From Saccharibacillus soli (GTDB lineage: Bacteria > Bacillota > Bacilli > Paenibacillales > Paenibacillaceae), in assembly GCA_002189105.1 (NCBI GenBank), contig NIOB01000006.1, forward strand, positions 558,001 to 622,000: 64,000 nucleotides of DNA, read 5' to 3'. Each line of letters opens with the position of its first letter. Position 1 is the first letter of the stretch. The notes under the pieces are model-generated. The model was not told the DNA's origin. It made no database searches and saw only the letters and a list, made by a program, of their open reading frames with translations. Positions 26,673 to 33,934 of this stretch are shown one piece after another. The translations under genes were made by a program, and so were the position numbers.

Positions 26673-26945
26673 TTAACCTCCGTTGCCCCACATGGCGGCC
26701 GGTTCAATGTCGATCCGTTCGGCCTGTGGGATGATGGCTGAGGGATGGGGAGGAATGACCAGGTAGAATTCCTTGGCGTTTTCTTCCACGACATGCAGAT
26801 GAAGATCGTCCGGCATCTCAACGCCGAAGGCTTCGCGCAGGGCAGCCTTGGGATCGGCAAGCAAACGAGCGCGAAAATCCGGTTCTGCCCAAGCTTTTTG
26901 AATCACTTGCGTTTTGAGCACAGCTTCTTTGGTCAAGTTTGTCAT
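26673..26945 (-). CDS. NHLP-type leader peptide precursor, candidate RiPP or pheromone
   Basis: A 90-residue product with AAAGGA before the ATG. Residues 12-66 match the nitrile-hydratase-like leader peptide (NHLP) pattern: a KAWAEPDFRARLLADPKAAL helix, then EAFGVEMPDDLHLHVVEENA and the FYLVIPPHP strand. Ordinary NHLP precursors continue into LSEAELEAVAGG plus a core. Here the protein ends about 20 residues later in AAMWGNGG, with Trp at 86 and no Cys, Ser or Thr after residue 69. The end resembles the ComX pheromone terminus (...QWGD). It has its own promoter at 27078 and follows an isoprenoid-synthase-like gene. Function inferred: substrate of that enzyme. Alternative: a stand-alone NHLP protein of unknown role. 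Confidence 0.78.
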   Translation of the reverse strand: MTNLTKEAVLKTQVIQKAWAEPDFRARLLADPKAALREAFGVEMPDDLHLHVVEENAKEFYLVIPPHPSAIIPQAERIDIEPAAMWGNGG

Positions 26946-27077
26946 CGGAAATCATCCTTTCGCATACAAGCGTGTTGGAGTCAAGACGAACCAATCAAGG
27001 CAAGACCATAAACAAGCGGGCAGGTAAGCCCAGGGCGAAGAAGCGGACGAATTGAAAAACTTTTGGTTTTGTGGCAG

Positions 27078-27106
27078 ATTATAGCATAGGTATTTGGCCG
27101 GAACAA
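27078..27106 (-). promoter_or_regulatory. Sigma-A promoter of the NHLP peptide gene
   Basis: On the minus strand: TTGTTC, 17 nt, TATAAT, with TG one base before the -10 (extended). It lies just after the stop codon of the isoprenoid-synthase-like gene, giving the peptide gene its own transcript with a leader of about 125 nt. Confidence 0.75.
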
Positions 27107-27121
27107 GAGGGGGAATATGCC

Positions 27122-28057
27122 TTAGGTAAGATCCTTTTGACCAAGCAGCCAATAGTTCAATCCACCCAGGGCCAACGTTTGCTTTTCGGTTTCGATTCCT
27201 AAGGCAATTCGCTCCAGATCTCCCGCCAGCGCCGTATGAAAAGCGATTAAGCCGGGAAATATATCGCGGTAAGCATCCAATTCCTTCTGTCGGTTCAGGG
27301 CATGCTCTGCATATCTCCCCAGCATCCCTTGTCCATAGACCGCTTTTTCCACATCCCCAGCAGTTACCGTGACCTCCTTCGGCAGATTATATTCATGGCG
27401 ATAGAACGACACCAATGAATTGTAGGAACCTTCTTGCAGATCGTTGGCGTAATCCGCCCAGTCATCAGCCATTTGCAAGGTAATCAGCGATTCGCGTACG
27501 GCGTGAAGCGCCTGCTGGCACAGCGATTCATCGTGTTCAAACAAAGCCAGGGGACAGAGCAGGAGGGGGGCGGAACGTGCGGCAAGTTGATCCGGATGAT
27601 CGAAGAACGGGTCACGGCTTCGCTCGAAAGCAAGGCCTTCCGCCCATTCGGTGGTGCAGCGCAGCAGGGCATCCCGGAAAGCTTGCGTTGACGCGAACAG
27701 CTGCGCATACCTTCCATTCATCTCGGCATTAAAGAGCTGGGACAAAGCGATGAATGGACGATCCAACCCATCTGTGCGATCCATGCGTTCATCCTGAAGA
27801 TGGAAATGCAGCATCCCAAAAACATTCGCTTCCGCAATAGCCCGGCAGATTTCGAGCGAGGCGTTGACTGGAGGTGCAAGCCAATACGGAAGCAGGCAGC
27901 AGATATAATTGGTTGGGCCGCTGCCCCTCTGTGGATCGAATCGATCCAGGTAACGGATACCGGCTTCTGCATAAGGCGCTGGATACGTTCCAATAATCTC
28001 CCGGCATGTCTGAAAGGCACGCTGCATTTCTTGCCGTGTTTCAGCCGATAGCTCCAT
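27122..28057 (-). CDS. Class I isoprenoid-synthase-like enzyme
   Basis: A 311-residue, all-helical product with GGGGAGGAAAA before the ATG. Two aspartate-rich motifs fit the class I isoprenoid synthase fold: QDERMD at residues 88-93, and ADDWADYANDLQEGSYN, with Asp at 198, 199, 202 and 206 preceded by ITLQM. These bind Mg-diphosphate in polyprenyl synthases, terpene cyclases and ComQ. Overall sequence does not look like housekeeping farnesyl/heptaprenyl synthases, which have a canonical DDxxD. There is no membrane span. It lies directly upstream of the NHLP peptide gene. It could prenylate that peptide (as ComQ does to ComX) or make a small terpene; the sequence alone cannot decide. Confidence 0.72.
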   Translation of the reverse strand: MELSAETRQEMQRAFQTCREIIGTYPAPYAEAGIRYLDRFDPQRGSGPTNYICCLLPYWLAPPVNASLEICRAIAEANVFGMLHFHLQDERMDRTDGLDRPFIALSQLFNAEMNGRYAQLFASTQAFRDALLRCTTEWAEGLAFERSRDPFFDHPDQLAARSAPLLLCPLALFEHDESLCQQALHAVRESLITLQMADDWADYANDLQEGSYNSLVSFYRHEYNLPKEVTVTAGDVEKAVYGQGMLGRYAEHALNRQKELDAYRDIFPGLIAFHTALAGDLERIALGIETEKQTLALGGLNYWLLGQKDLT

Positions 28058-28201
28058 CTTTTTTTCCTCCCCTGATTTTGTTTTCCATTTTCCCTACCTT
28101 ACCTGTTTCCGGATGAAAAGTCACAAAAATCGTTTGGTGGAGAGACACTCTTATAGTATGCTTGAAATCAGAAACCCCTATCTCAGGAAGGAAGATCATT
28201 C

Positions 28202-28672
28202 ATGGCAAATTCCAATCAATCTTCATCCCGATCCCCGCTGGTCGAACTGCTGGGACTTGAGCAGCATATCGAAGGAGGCTGGCACAAAGAGCTGTGGAAA
28301 TCGTCCTTCACCATTCCTCAGAGTGTGCTTCCTGCTGAATATACAGGCGATCGATTTGCCGCCAGCTCCATTTATTTCCTGCTGCATCCAGGTGAGTTCT
28401 CCGAGTGGCATGTTGTTCATTCCGACGAACTGTGGCTCTGGCATACCGGTGGAGCGCTTGCCCTGACACTGGGCGGAGACGGGGAAGAACCGATCGAAGG
28501 GGAAGAGATCATTCTCGGCCCTGACGTGGCGAATGGACAATCTTTCCAGGGACTGGTTCCGGGGAAGTATTGGCAAAAAGCACGTCCAATTGGCGATGAG
28601 CCTGTACTGGTGTCCTGCATTGTGGCGCCCGGGTTCCATTATGACGATTTTAAGCTGATCGAGCGCAAGTAA
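28202..28672 (+). CDS. Cupin_5 (DUF985) family protein
   Basis: A 156-residue product with AGGAAGGA before the ATG. It has the DUF985 cupin pattern: LLGLEQHIEGGWHKELWKS, SSIYFLLHPGEFSEWHVVHS, DELWLWHTGGALALTLGG, and the late QSFQGLVPGKYWQKARP and VAPGFHYDDFKLIE. The fold is a single double-stranded beta-helix barrel, cytoplasmic. No activity is settled for the family. It is divergent from the isoprenoid-synthase-like gene (144 bp) and one base upstream of the next small gene. Confidence 0.85.
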   Translation: MANSNQSSSRSPLVELLGLEQHIEGGWHKELWKSSFTIPQSVLPAEYTGDRFAASSIYFLLHPGEFSEWHVVHSDELWLWHTGGALALTLGGDGEEPIEGEEIILGPDVANGQSFQGLVPGKYWQKARPIGDEPVLVSCIVAPGFHYDDFKLIERK

Positions 28673-28673
28673 G

Positions 28674-28985
28674 ATGAGCTGGTATACGTTCGGTCAGATG
28701 CTGGAAGCGATCGAGCTGGGGCAAATCGCTGTGGCTGCGGACGGAATTCGCCGGATGAAGCTGACTCCTGAAGGGCTGGTCTGGTTGAACGGCCCTTATG
28801 CGGGAAATTACGTGCAGATTCGCAGCTATCTATTCAGCGATATATGGACGCTTGCCGAAGAAGATGGAGACGGGATCTCGACCGAAGAACGCAAAGATTG
28901 GCGGCGCAAGCGCACGGAGATGTTGGAGAACCAGTGGTTGGAACAACGTGAACGGCGATATTCGCCGCCGGACATCGAAGAGTAA
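28674..28985 (+). CDS. Small hypothetical protein coupled to the cupin gene
   Basis: A 103-residue product whose ATG lies one base after the cupin stop; the ribosome site is weak, so coupling is likely. It is soluble, with an N-terminal MSWYTFGQMLEAIELGQIAV helix, a short strand-rich middle (RRMKLTPEGLVWLNGPYAG) and a strongly charged C-terminal helix (DWRRKRTEMLENQWLEQRER). No family recognised. It is followed after 29 bp by the hybrid histidine kinase, so cupin, this gene and the kinase may form one operon. Confidence 0.65.
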   Translation: MSWYTFGQMLEAIELGQIAVAADGIRRMKLTPEGLVWLNGPYAGNYVQIRSYLFSDIWTLAEEDGDGISTEERKDWRRKRTEMLENQWLEQRERRYSPPDIEE

Positions 28986-29014
28986 ACTGAGCGAATCGGA
29001 GGGCGTGATAAGGC

Positions 29015-31906
29015 ATGACAGTGCCTAAGACAAGAAAATTTAACATTCGAGCCAAAATACTGACCGGGTATTTGTTCATTTTGATCTGCCTTGGACTCTC
29101 ATTATTGGCGGTATCCGCGCAAGTGCGCAGTCTGCAGGAGGCCAATGCTTTTATCAGCGATCATGACATTGCAGTTCATGATGAAGTCAGTACGCTGGAG
29201 AAGCATCTCCTGGACATGGAGACGGGGCAGCGCGGCTATTTGTTGACGAACAATCGGGATTATCTGCAGCCTTACAATGATGGCTATACCAATTGGGAAG
29301 GCAGCTACGGCCAACTTTATAACCTTGTGGCCGATAATCCATCCCAGCGAGCCAGTCTGGAAGTGATCCGGGGCAATGTGGAGAAGTGGATCGCAGACAT
29401 GGGAGAAGCGACGATCAAACTTCAGGAAGCGGGACAGGAGAATCAGATTCTGAGCTATTTCCAGGGGAATGCCGGGAAGTTAGCGATGGATCAGCTGCGT
29501 GCCCAACTGGATACGTTTCGGCAGACTGAAAAGGCTCTGACGGATGCACGTGTGGAGTCCCTCAAAACGAACAGCGACCGCACTATTTATGCAATGATTG
29601 TGCTGTGGGTGCTGGTAGGCCTGGTTTCCATCGTCGCGGCACTCAGTGTAGCGGGTAACATCACGAAGACGCTTTCCCGTGTAACGGAAGCCATTCGGGT
29701 CATGACCGCCGGTGGCAGTCTGAACAAGCGAGTGGAGATTCGTTCCCATGACGAGATTGGCGATCTGGGCCAGGCCACCAATGGACTGCTGGATAAGCTG
29801 GAAGAGGAAGACCTCCATAAGGAGCGGTTGATTAAGTTGGCCGAACTGCTTCAGGAACAGGCCTCCTCTTCTACGGAAAACCTGGTCAAGTCGTTTATGT
29901 CCAGTCTCTCGCACTCCATGAACATCCCGGTGGGCGTGTTCTATCTGGCGGATCTGGATCGTCACATGCTGACCAAGATTGCTTCCATTGGCGAGGATCG
30001 GGAACATGCGAAGATCAGCGCGAGAAAGGATATTCCTTTTGGAGAGGGTCTGGTAGGACGCTGTGCCAGCGAGATGCGTATGCTCCGTTTAAGCCAGGTG
30101 CCGGTGGATTACGTCAAACTTTCTTCCGGACTGGGAGAAGTCTCTTCGGTAGAAGTGCTCCTGCTGCCGATCGTGCATAGCGGTGTACTCAAAGGTGTGG
30201 TCGAATGGGCCTCTGCCCAACCCCTGAACAGCATGGAGATTGATTGGATGACCCGCAAGGCCGAACTGCTGGGCAGCACCATGCAAACGGTCGAAGCACG
30301 GCAGGAGATTGAACGGTTGTACCGAGAGTCCCAGGCCTTAAACGAAGAACTTCAGGTACAGTCGGAAGAACTGCAAGTCCAAGCGGAAGAATTGCAGGTA
30401 CAGTCGCAGGAGCTGATGACGCAGCGCGATGAGCTGGAGAGCATCAATGAGCAGTTGGGTAAACAGAAACATGCCGCCGAATTGGCAGTGGAAGAAGCCG
30501 AAAAGTATGCCAAAGAGCTTCAGATCAGTTCCCGCTACAAGTCGGAGTTTTTGGCCAATATGTCGCATGAACTGCGTACACCACTTAATAGTATGCTGAT
30601 TCTGTCCCAGATTCTGGCCGAAAATGAAGGGCATACACTGACCAAAAAAGAGCAGGAATACGCATCCAGTATCTATGCTTCCGGTAAGGATCTGCTCAGT
30701 CTTATCAATGACATTCTCGATCTCTCGAAAGTGGAAGCAGGCAAGATGCAGATCGATCTGGATAACGTCGATCTGGTAAAAGTAGCTTCCGACATGAATC
30801 GTTATTTCTCGGAGACGGCGATTCGTAAACAGCTGGATTTCCGGATTGAGATTGAAGAAAATGTACCGGCTTCGATCTTCACGGATGAACTGAGGCTTCA
30901 ACAGATCCTTCGCAATCTGCTGTCCAATGCTTTCAAGTTCACCGATCGCGGCGAAGTGGTTCTGCGAATTGGACGCGTTCCAGGCAAGCGGATGAACCCG
31001 GAAGGGGCTGCTTACGATCAATTGGCGTTTAGCGTCAGCGATACCGGCATCGGTATTACTGAGGAGAATCGTCAATTAATCTTTGAAGCGTTCCAGCAGG
31101 CCGACGGAACCATTGCCCGCAAATATGGAGGCACTGGTCTGGGGCTGTCGATCTCGACGCAGCTGGCAGCTCTGCTCGGCGGCGAGATTACGCTCGACAG
31201 CCGATACGGGGAAGGCAGTACATTCTGCCTGTATCTGCCTTGTGTGAAAGAAGATGCAGAAACCGCTGACCTATTTGTTCCGCTCCATACGCGCCGTTTC
31301 TGGCCGGAAGCTCCGTTTACCAAAGAAGAGGCACATAACGAAGAATGGGATGGGCAGGATATTGAATCCAGACTGCCGGAACTTCAGGATGAGGCTGATC
31401 CGGCGGGCATCATCCAGATCGTACCGGATTCCGAGGGTGGCGAACGCGGAGGACCTTATCCTTATGCTGCCGGTTCTCTGTTCCCGGCGTCGATGAATGA
31501 ACCCGAGCAGCCTTTTGCCGGGATGCGAATGATGATTGTCGATGATGACATCCGCAACGTTTACGCATTGACCAGTATATTGGAGAACCATGGCGTAGAC
31601 ATCGCGGTTGCATTAACTGGTGTGGATGCGCTGGAGAAGCTCGAAGCGGAAGGGCCGTTTGATATGATCTTCATGGACATTATGATGCCGGAGATGGATG
31701 GCCTGGAGACCATGCGGCGGATTCGTCAGTCGCCAAGCTCCGCTCATATTCCGATTCTGGCACTGACCGCCAAAGCCATGAAGGAAGATCGGGAAAAATG
31801 CCTGAATGCCGGAGCTTCGGACTATTTGACCAAGCCGCTGGATATGGAACAAGTTATTGAACGAATGAAGATGCTGCTGAATCGATCCAGTCGGATGGTG
31901 GATTAG
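29015..31906 (+). CDS. Hybrid sensor histidine kinase/response regulator (CHASE3-HAMP-GAF)
   Basis: A 963-residue protein. A membrane span (GYLFILICLGLSLLAVSAQV) precedes a CHASE3 sensor domain (HLLDMETGQRGYLLTNN, about residues 40-180). A second span and HAMP domain (190-265), a GAF domain (about 280-425) and a heptad-repeat coiled coil (430-500) follow. The HisKA site is FLANMSHELRTPLNSML; the HATPase domain has DTGIGI and GGTGLGLSIS. A C-terminal receiver domain (from about residue 830) has MMIVDDDIRN and the phosphoacceptor Asp in IFMDIMMPEMDG. This architecture is common in Paenibacillaceae and Cyanobacteria. The ligand is unknown; the phosphate may pass from the receiver to a separate Hpt protein. 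Confidence 0.92.
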   Translation: MTVPKTRKFNIRAKILTGYLFILICLGLSLLAVSAQVRSLQEANAFISDHDIAVHDEVSTLEKHLLDMETGQRGYLLTNNRDYLQPYNDGYTNWEGSYGQLYNLVADNPSQRASLEVIRGNVEKWIADMGEATIKLQEAGQENQILSYFQGNAGKLAMDQLRAQLDTFRQTEKALTDARVESLKTNSDRTIYAMIVLWVLVGLVSIVAALSVAGNITKTLSRVTEAIRVMTAGGSLNKRVEIRSHDEIGDLGQATNGLLDKLEEEDLHKERLIKLAELLQEQASSSTENLVKSFMSSLSHSMNIPVGVFYLADLDRHMLTKIASIGEDREHAKISARKDIPFGEGLVGRCASEMRMLRLSQVPVDYVKLSSGLGEVSSVEVLLLPIVHSGVLKGVVEWASAQPLNSMEIDWMTRKAELLGSTMQTVEARQEIERLYRESQALNEELQVQSEELQVQAEELQVQSQELMTQRDELESINEQLGKQKHAAELAVEEAEKYAKELQISSRYKSEFLANMSHELRTPLNSMLILSQILAENEGHTLTKKEQEYASSIYASGKDLLSLINDILDLSKVEAGKMQIDLDNVDLVKVASDMNRYFSETAIRKQLDFRIEIEENVPASIFTDELRLQQILRNLLSNAFKFTDRGEVVLRIGRVPGKRMNPEGAAYDQLAFSVSDTGIGITEENRQLIFEAFQQADGTIARKYGGTGLGLSISTQLAALLGGEITLDSRYGEGSTFCLYLPCVKEDAETADLFVPLHTRRFWPEAPFTKEEAHNEEWDGQDIESRLPELQDEADPAGIIQIVPDSEGGERGGPYPYAAGSLFPASMNEPEQPFAGMRMMIVDDDIRNVYALTSILENHGVDIAVALTGVDALEKLEAEGPFDMIFMDIMMPEMDGLETMRRIRQSPSSAHIPILALTAKAMKEDREKCLNAGASDYLTKPLDMEQVIERMKMLLNRSSRMVD

Positions 31907-32013
31907 CAGGCAGCTTACGGACTTTCGCCTCGCTCTGTATCCCACCTGGCTGATTGCGTGGTATCAGAGCGATCAGAAACGGATGTAGATCATTTCTTGC
32001 CTTCGACTTGACG

Positions 32014-32047
32014 AAAAAGGGACACCCATGAGGGTGTCCCTTTTTTT
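32014..32047. terminator. Bidirectional Rho-independent terminator
   Basis: AAAAAGGGACACCC pairs with GGGTGTCCCTTTTT around a 4-nt loop, with T-runs on both strands. It separates the hybrid kinase from the convergent ABC exporter genes. Confidence 0.92.
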
Positions 32048-32059
32048 ATGTTTGGGTCT

Positions 32060-33934
32060 TTAGCTTGGCAGGCGCTCACGCCCCGATTGCCGCGCATGTC
32101 GATACAATTCGGCGTAATGGCCGCCGCTTGCGAGCAGCTGTGCATGAGTGCCCTGTTCAGTCAGCTCACCATGCTGCATCACCAGGATTCGGTCGGCATG
32201 CATGATGGTGGACAGCCGGTGAGCGATGACGATGGTCGTTCGCCCCTGGGAGACGGAGGTCAGCGCTTCCTGCACCAGCTTCTCCGTCTCGGAATCGAGA
32301 TTGGCGGTTGCCTCGTCGAGAATCAGGATCTTGGGACGGAAGACTACAATCCGGGCAAAGGAGATCAACTGACGTTCACCGGCCGACAAGCCGCTGCCTC
32401 GCTCTGACAGATGTGTATCGTACTGCTGCGGCAGGCGCATAATCATCGGATGGGCGCCGACAAATCGGCAGGCTTCAATGACTTGTTCGCGCGTAATATC
32501 TGGACGGAACAACCGCACATTATCAATGATTGAGCCGGAAAAGAGATACGGGTCCTGCTGAATCAAGCCCACGATGGCATGCAGATCGCGCTGCGCTACA
32601 TGTCTGATGTCAATGCCATCGATCCGGATTGTACCTTCATCCACATCATAGAAGCGGTTGAGCAGGCTAATCAGCGTACTTTTCCCGGCTCCGGTCGTGC
32701 CGACTACGCCGATCATCTCGCCCGCCTGGATATGCAGATTAAGCTGCTTGAGCACCGGACGATCTGCCCGATAGCCGAACACGACTTCCTGGAATTCTAC
32801 TTCTCCGCGCACGCTATCGGGATGCAGCGGCTGGTGCTGATCCGCAGCAGGGTCGTCAACCTCTGGCTTGGTTTCCAACACTCGCTGGATTCGTTCGACG
32901 GCAACCGTAGTGGATTGGAACGTATTCCACTGCATCGTAATCTGGTTGATCGGCTGGAAGAACTGACGAATGTAGCTGACAAACGCATACAGCACCCCAA
33001 CCTCCATGCTCTGTCCCAGCACCGCACGCCCTCCCAACCAGACCATCAGGACAAGCGCGGCGTTGCCCAGAATATCAAACGTTCGGTTAAACAGGACGTT
33101 GGAGCGAATCTGCCGCAGATTGGCGTCCCAATAGTTGCGGTTCTGTTGGGTGAAACGGCCGAGCTGTTCTTCTTCCTGGCGGAAAGACTGGATCAGTCCC
33201 ATTCCGGACAGATTCTCCGCAGTAAAGGCAATCAGCCGGGACAGTCGGCTCCGCGCCTGCTGATAGGTGCTGCGCAGGTAGGAACGGAACAGGGCGGCAA
33301 CCACGAAGATCACCGGCAGAATCAGCATGGAAAAGGCAGCTAATTCCACATCGAGACTGAACATCAACCCGATAATCAACACCAGCATCATTCCGTCACG
33401 AACAAGACTCAGAAGCACCTGCGTGAAAAATTGGCTGATCGTCTCGGTATCATTGGAGACATTGGTGACAAGGCTGCCGCTGTGTGTGCGATCAAAAAAC
33501 GACATGGACATCTTCGAGATATGACCGAACAAGTCCTTGCGGATGCGAGCGACGATGCTCTGTCCAGCGTATTGCAGTAGATTATTCTGTAAATAAGTGA
33601 ACAAAAAGCTGACCAGGGCGATGCCCAGATACAGCAGACCCAGCTTCATCAATGCGCCGCCACCTTCACCTTTGGCCAGATGGTCGTCGATAGCAATCTG
33701 GACGAGCAGCGGCTGAAGCAGTTCGGCCGAGATGCCAAGCAGCGCACAGAAGGCAACGCCGAGGAAAGCCAACCGATGCGGCTTGGCATAACCCAGCAGC
33801 AGCTTTAAGGTAGATGAGGTGGATGGCTTATCCGAATGGGTGTGGGAAGCTTCGCTTTTGGACAGCGCTGCGGCGGGACTCTTGGCCAAATCGCTGCGGC
33901 TGCCTTTGTTGTCGGTTTTATTCAAGTTCATCAT
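32060..33934 (-). CDS. ABC exporter half-transporter, YheH/BmrD-like subunit
   Basis: A 624-residue product. The ATG at 33932-33934 is chosen because GAGGAGGGG lies 7 nt upstream. Six spans occupy residues about 60-350, after a hydrophilic extension of about 50 residues. The ATPase has Walker A GTTGAGKST, a non-consensus signature LSAGERQL, a canonical Walker B with catalytic glutamate (ILILDEATANLD) and H-loop IAHRLST. It overlaps the upstream subunit gene by 17 nt. Together they match heterodimeric multidrug exporters such as BmrCD (YheI/YheH) of B. subtilis, in which only one composite ATP site hydrolyses. Confidence 0.9.
   Translation of the reverse strand: MMNLNKTDNKGSRSDLAKSPAAALSKSEASHTHSDKPSTSSTLKLLLGYAKPHRLAFLGVAFCALLGISAELLQPLLVQIAIDDHLAKGEGGGALMKLGLLYLGIALVSFLFTYLQNNLLQYAGQSIVARIRKDLFGHISKMSMSFFDRTHSGSLVTNVSNDTETISQFFTQVLLSLVRDGMMLVLIIGLMFSLDVELAAFSMLILPVIFVVAALFRSYLRSTYQQARSRLSRLIAFTAENLSGMGLIQSFRQEEEQLGRFTQQNRNYWDANLRQIRSNVLFNRTFDILGNAALVLMVWLGGRAVLGQSMEVGVLYAFVSYIRQFFQPINQITMQWNTFQSTTVAVERIQRVLETKPEVDDPAADQHQPLHPDSVRGEVEFQEVVFGYRADRPVLKQLNLHIQAGEMIGVVGTTGAGKSTLISLLNRFYDVDEGTIRIDGIDIRHVAQRDLHAIVGLIQQDPYLFSGSIIDNVRLFRPDITREQVIEACRFVGAHPMIMRLPQQYDTHLSERGSGLSAGERQLISFARIVVFRPKILILDEATANLDSETEKLVQEALTSVSQGRTTIVIAHRLSTIMHADRILVMQHGELTEQGTHAQLLASGGHYAELYRHARQSGRERLPS

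Noticed and set aside
30338-31075. Open frame of 245 codons opposite the hybrid kinase
   Set aside because: Antisense of the HisKA/HATPase coding region, without ribosome site or family match.
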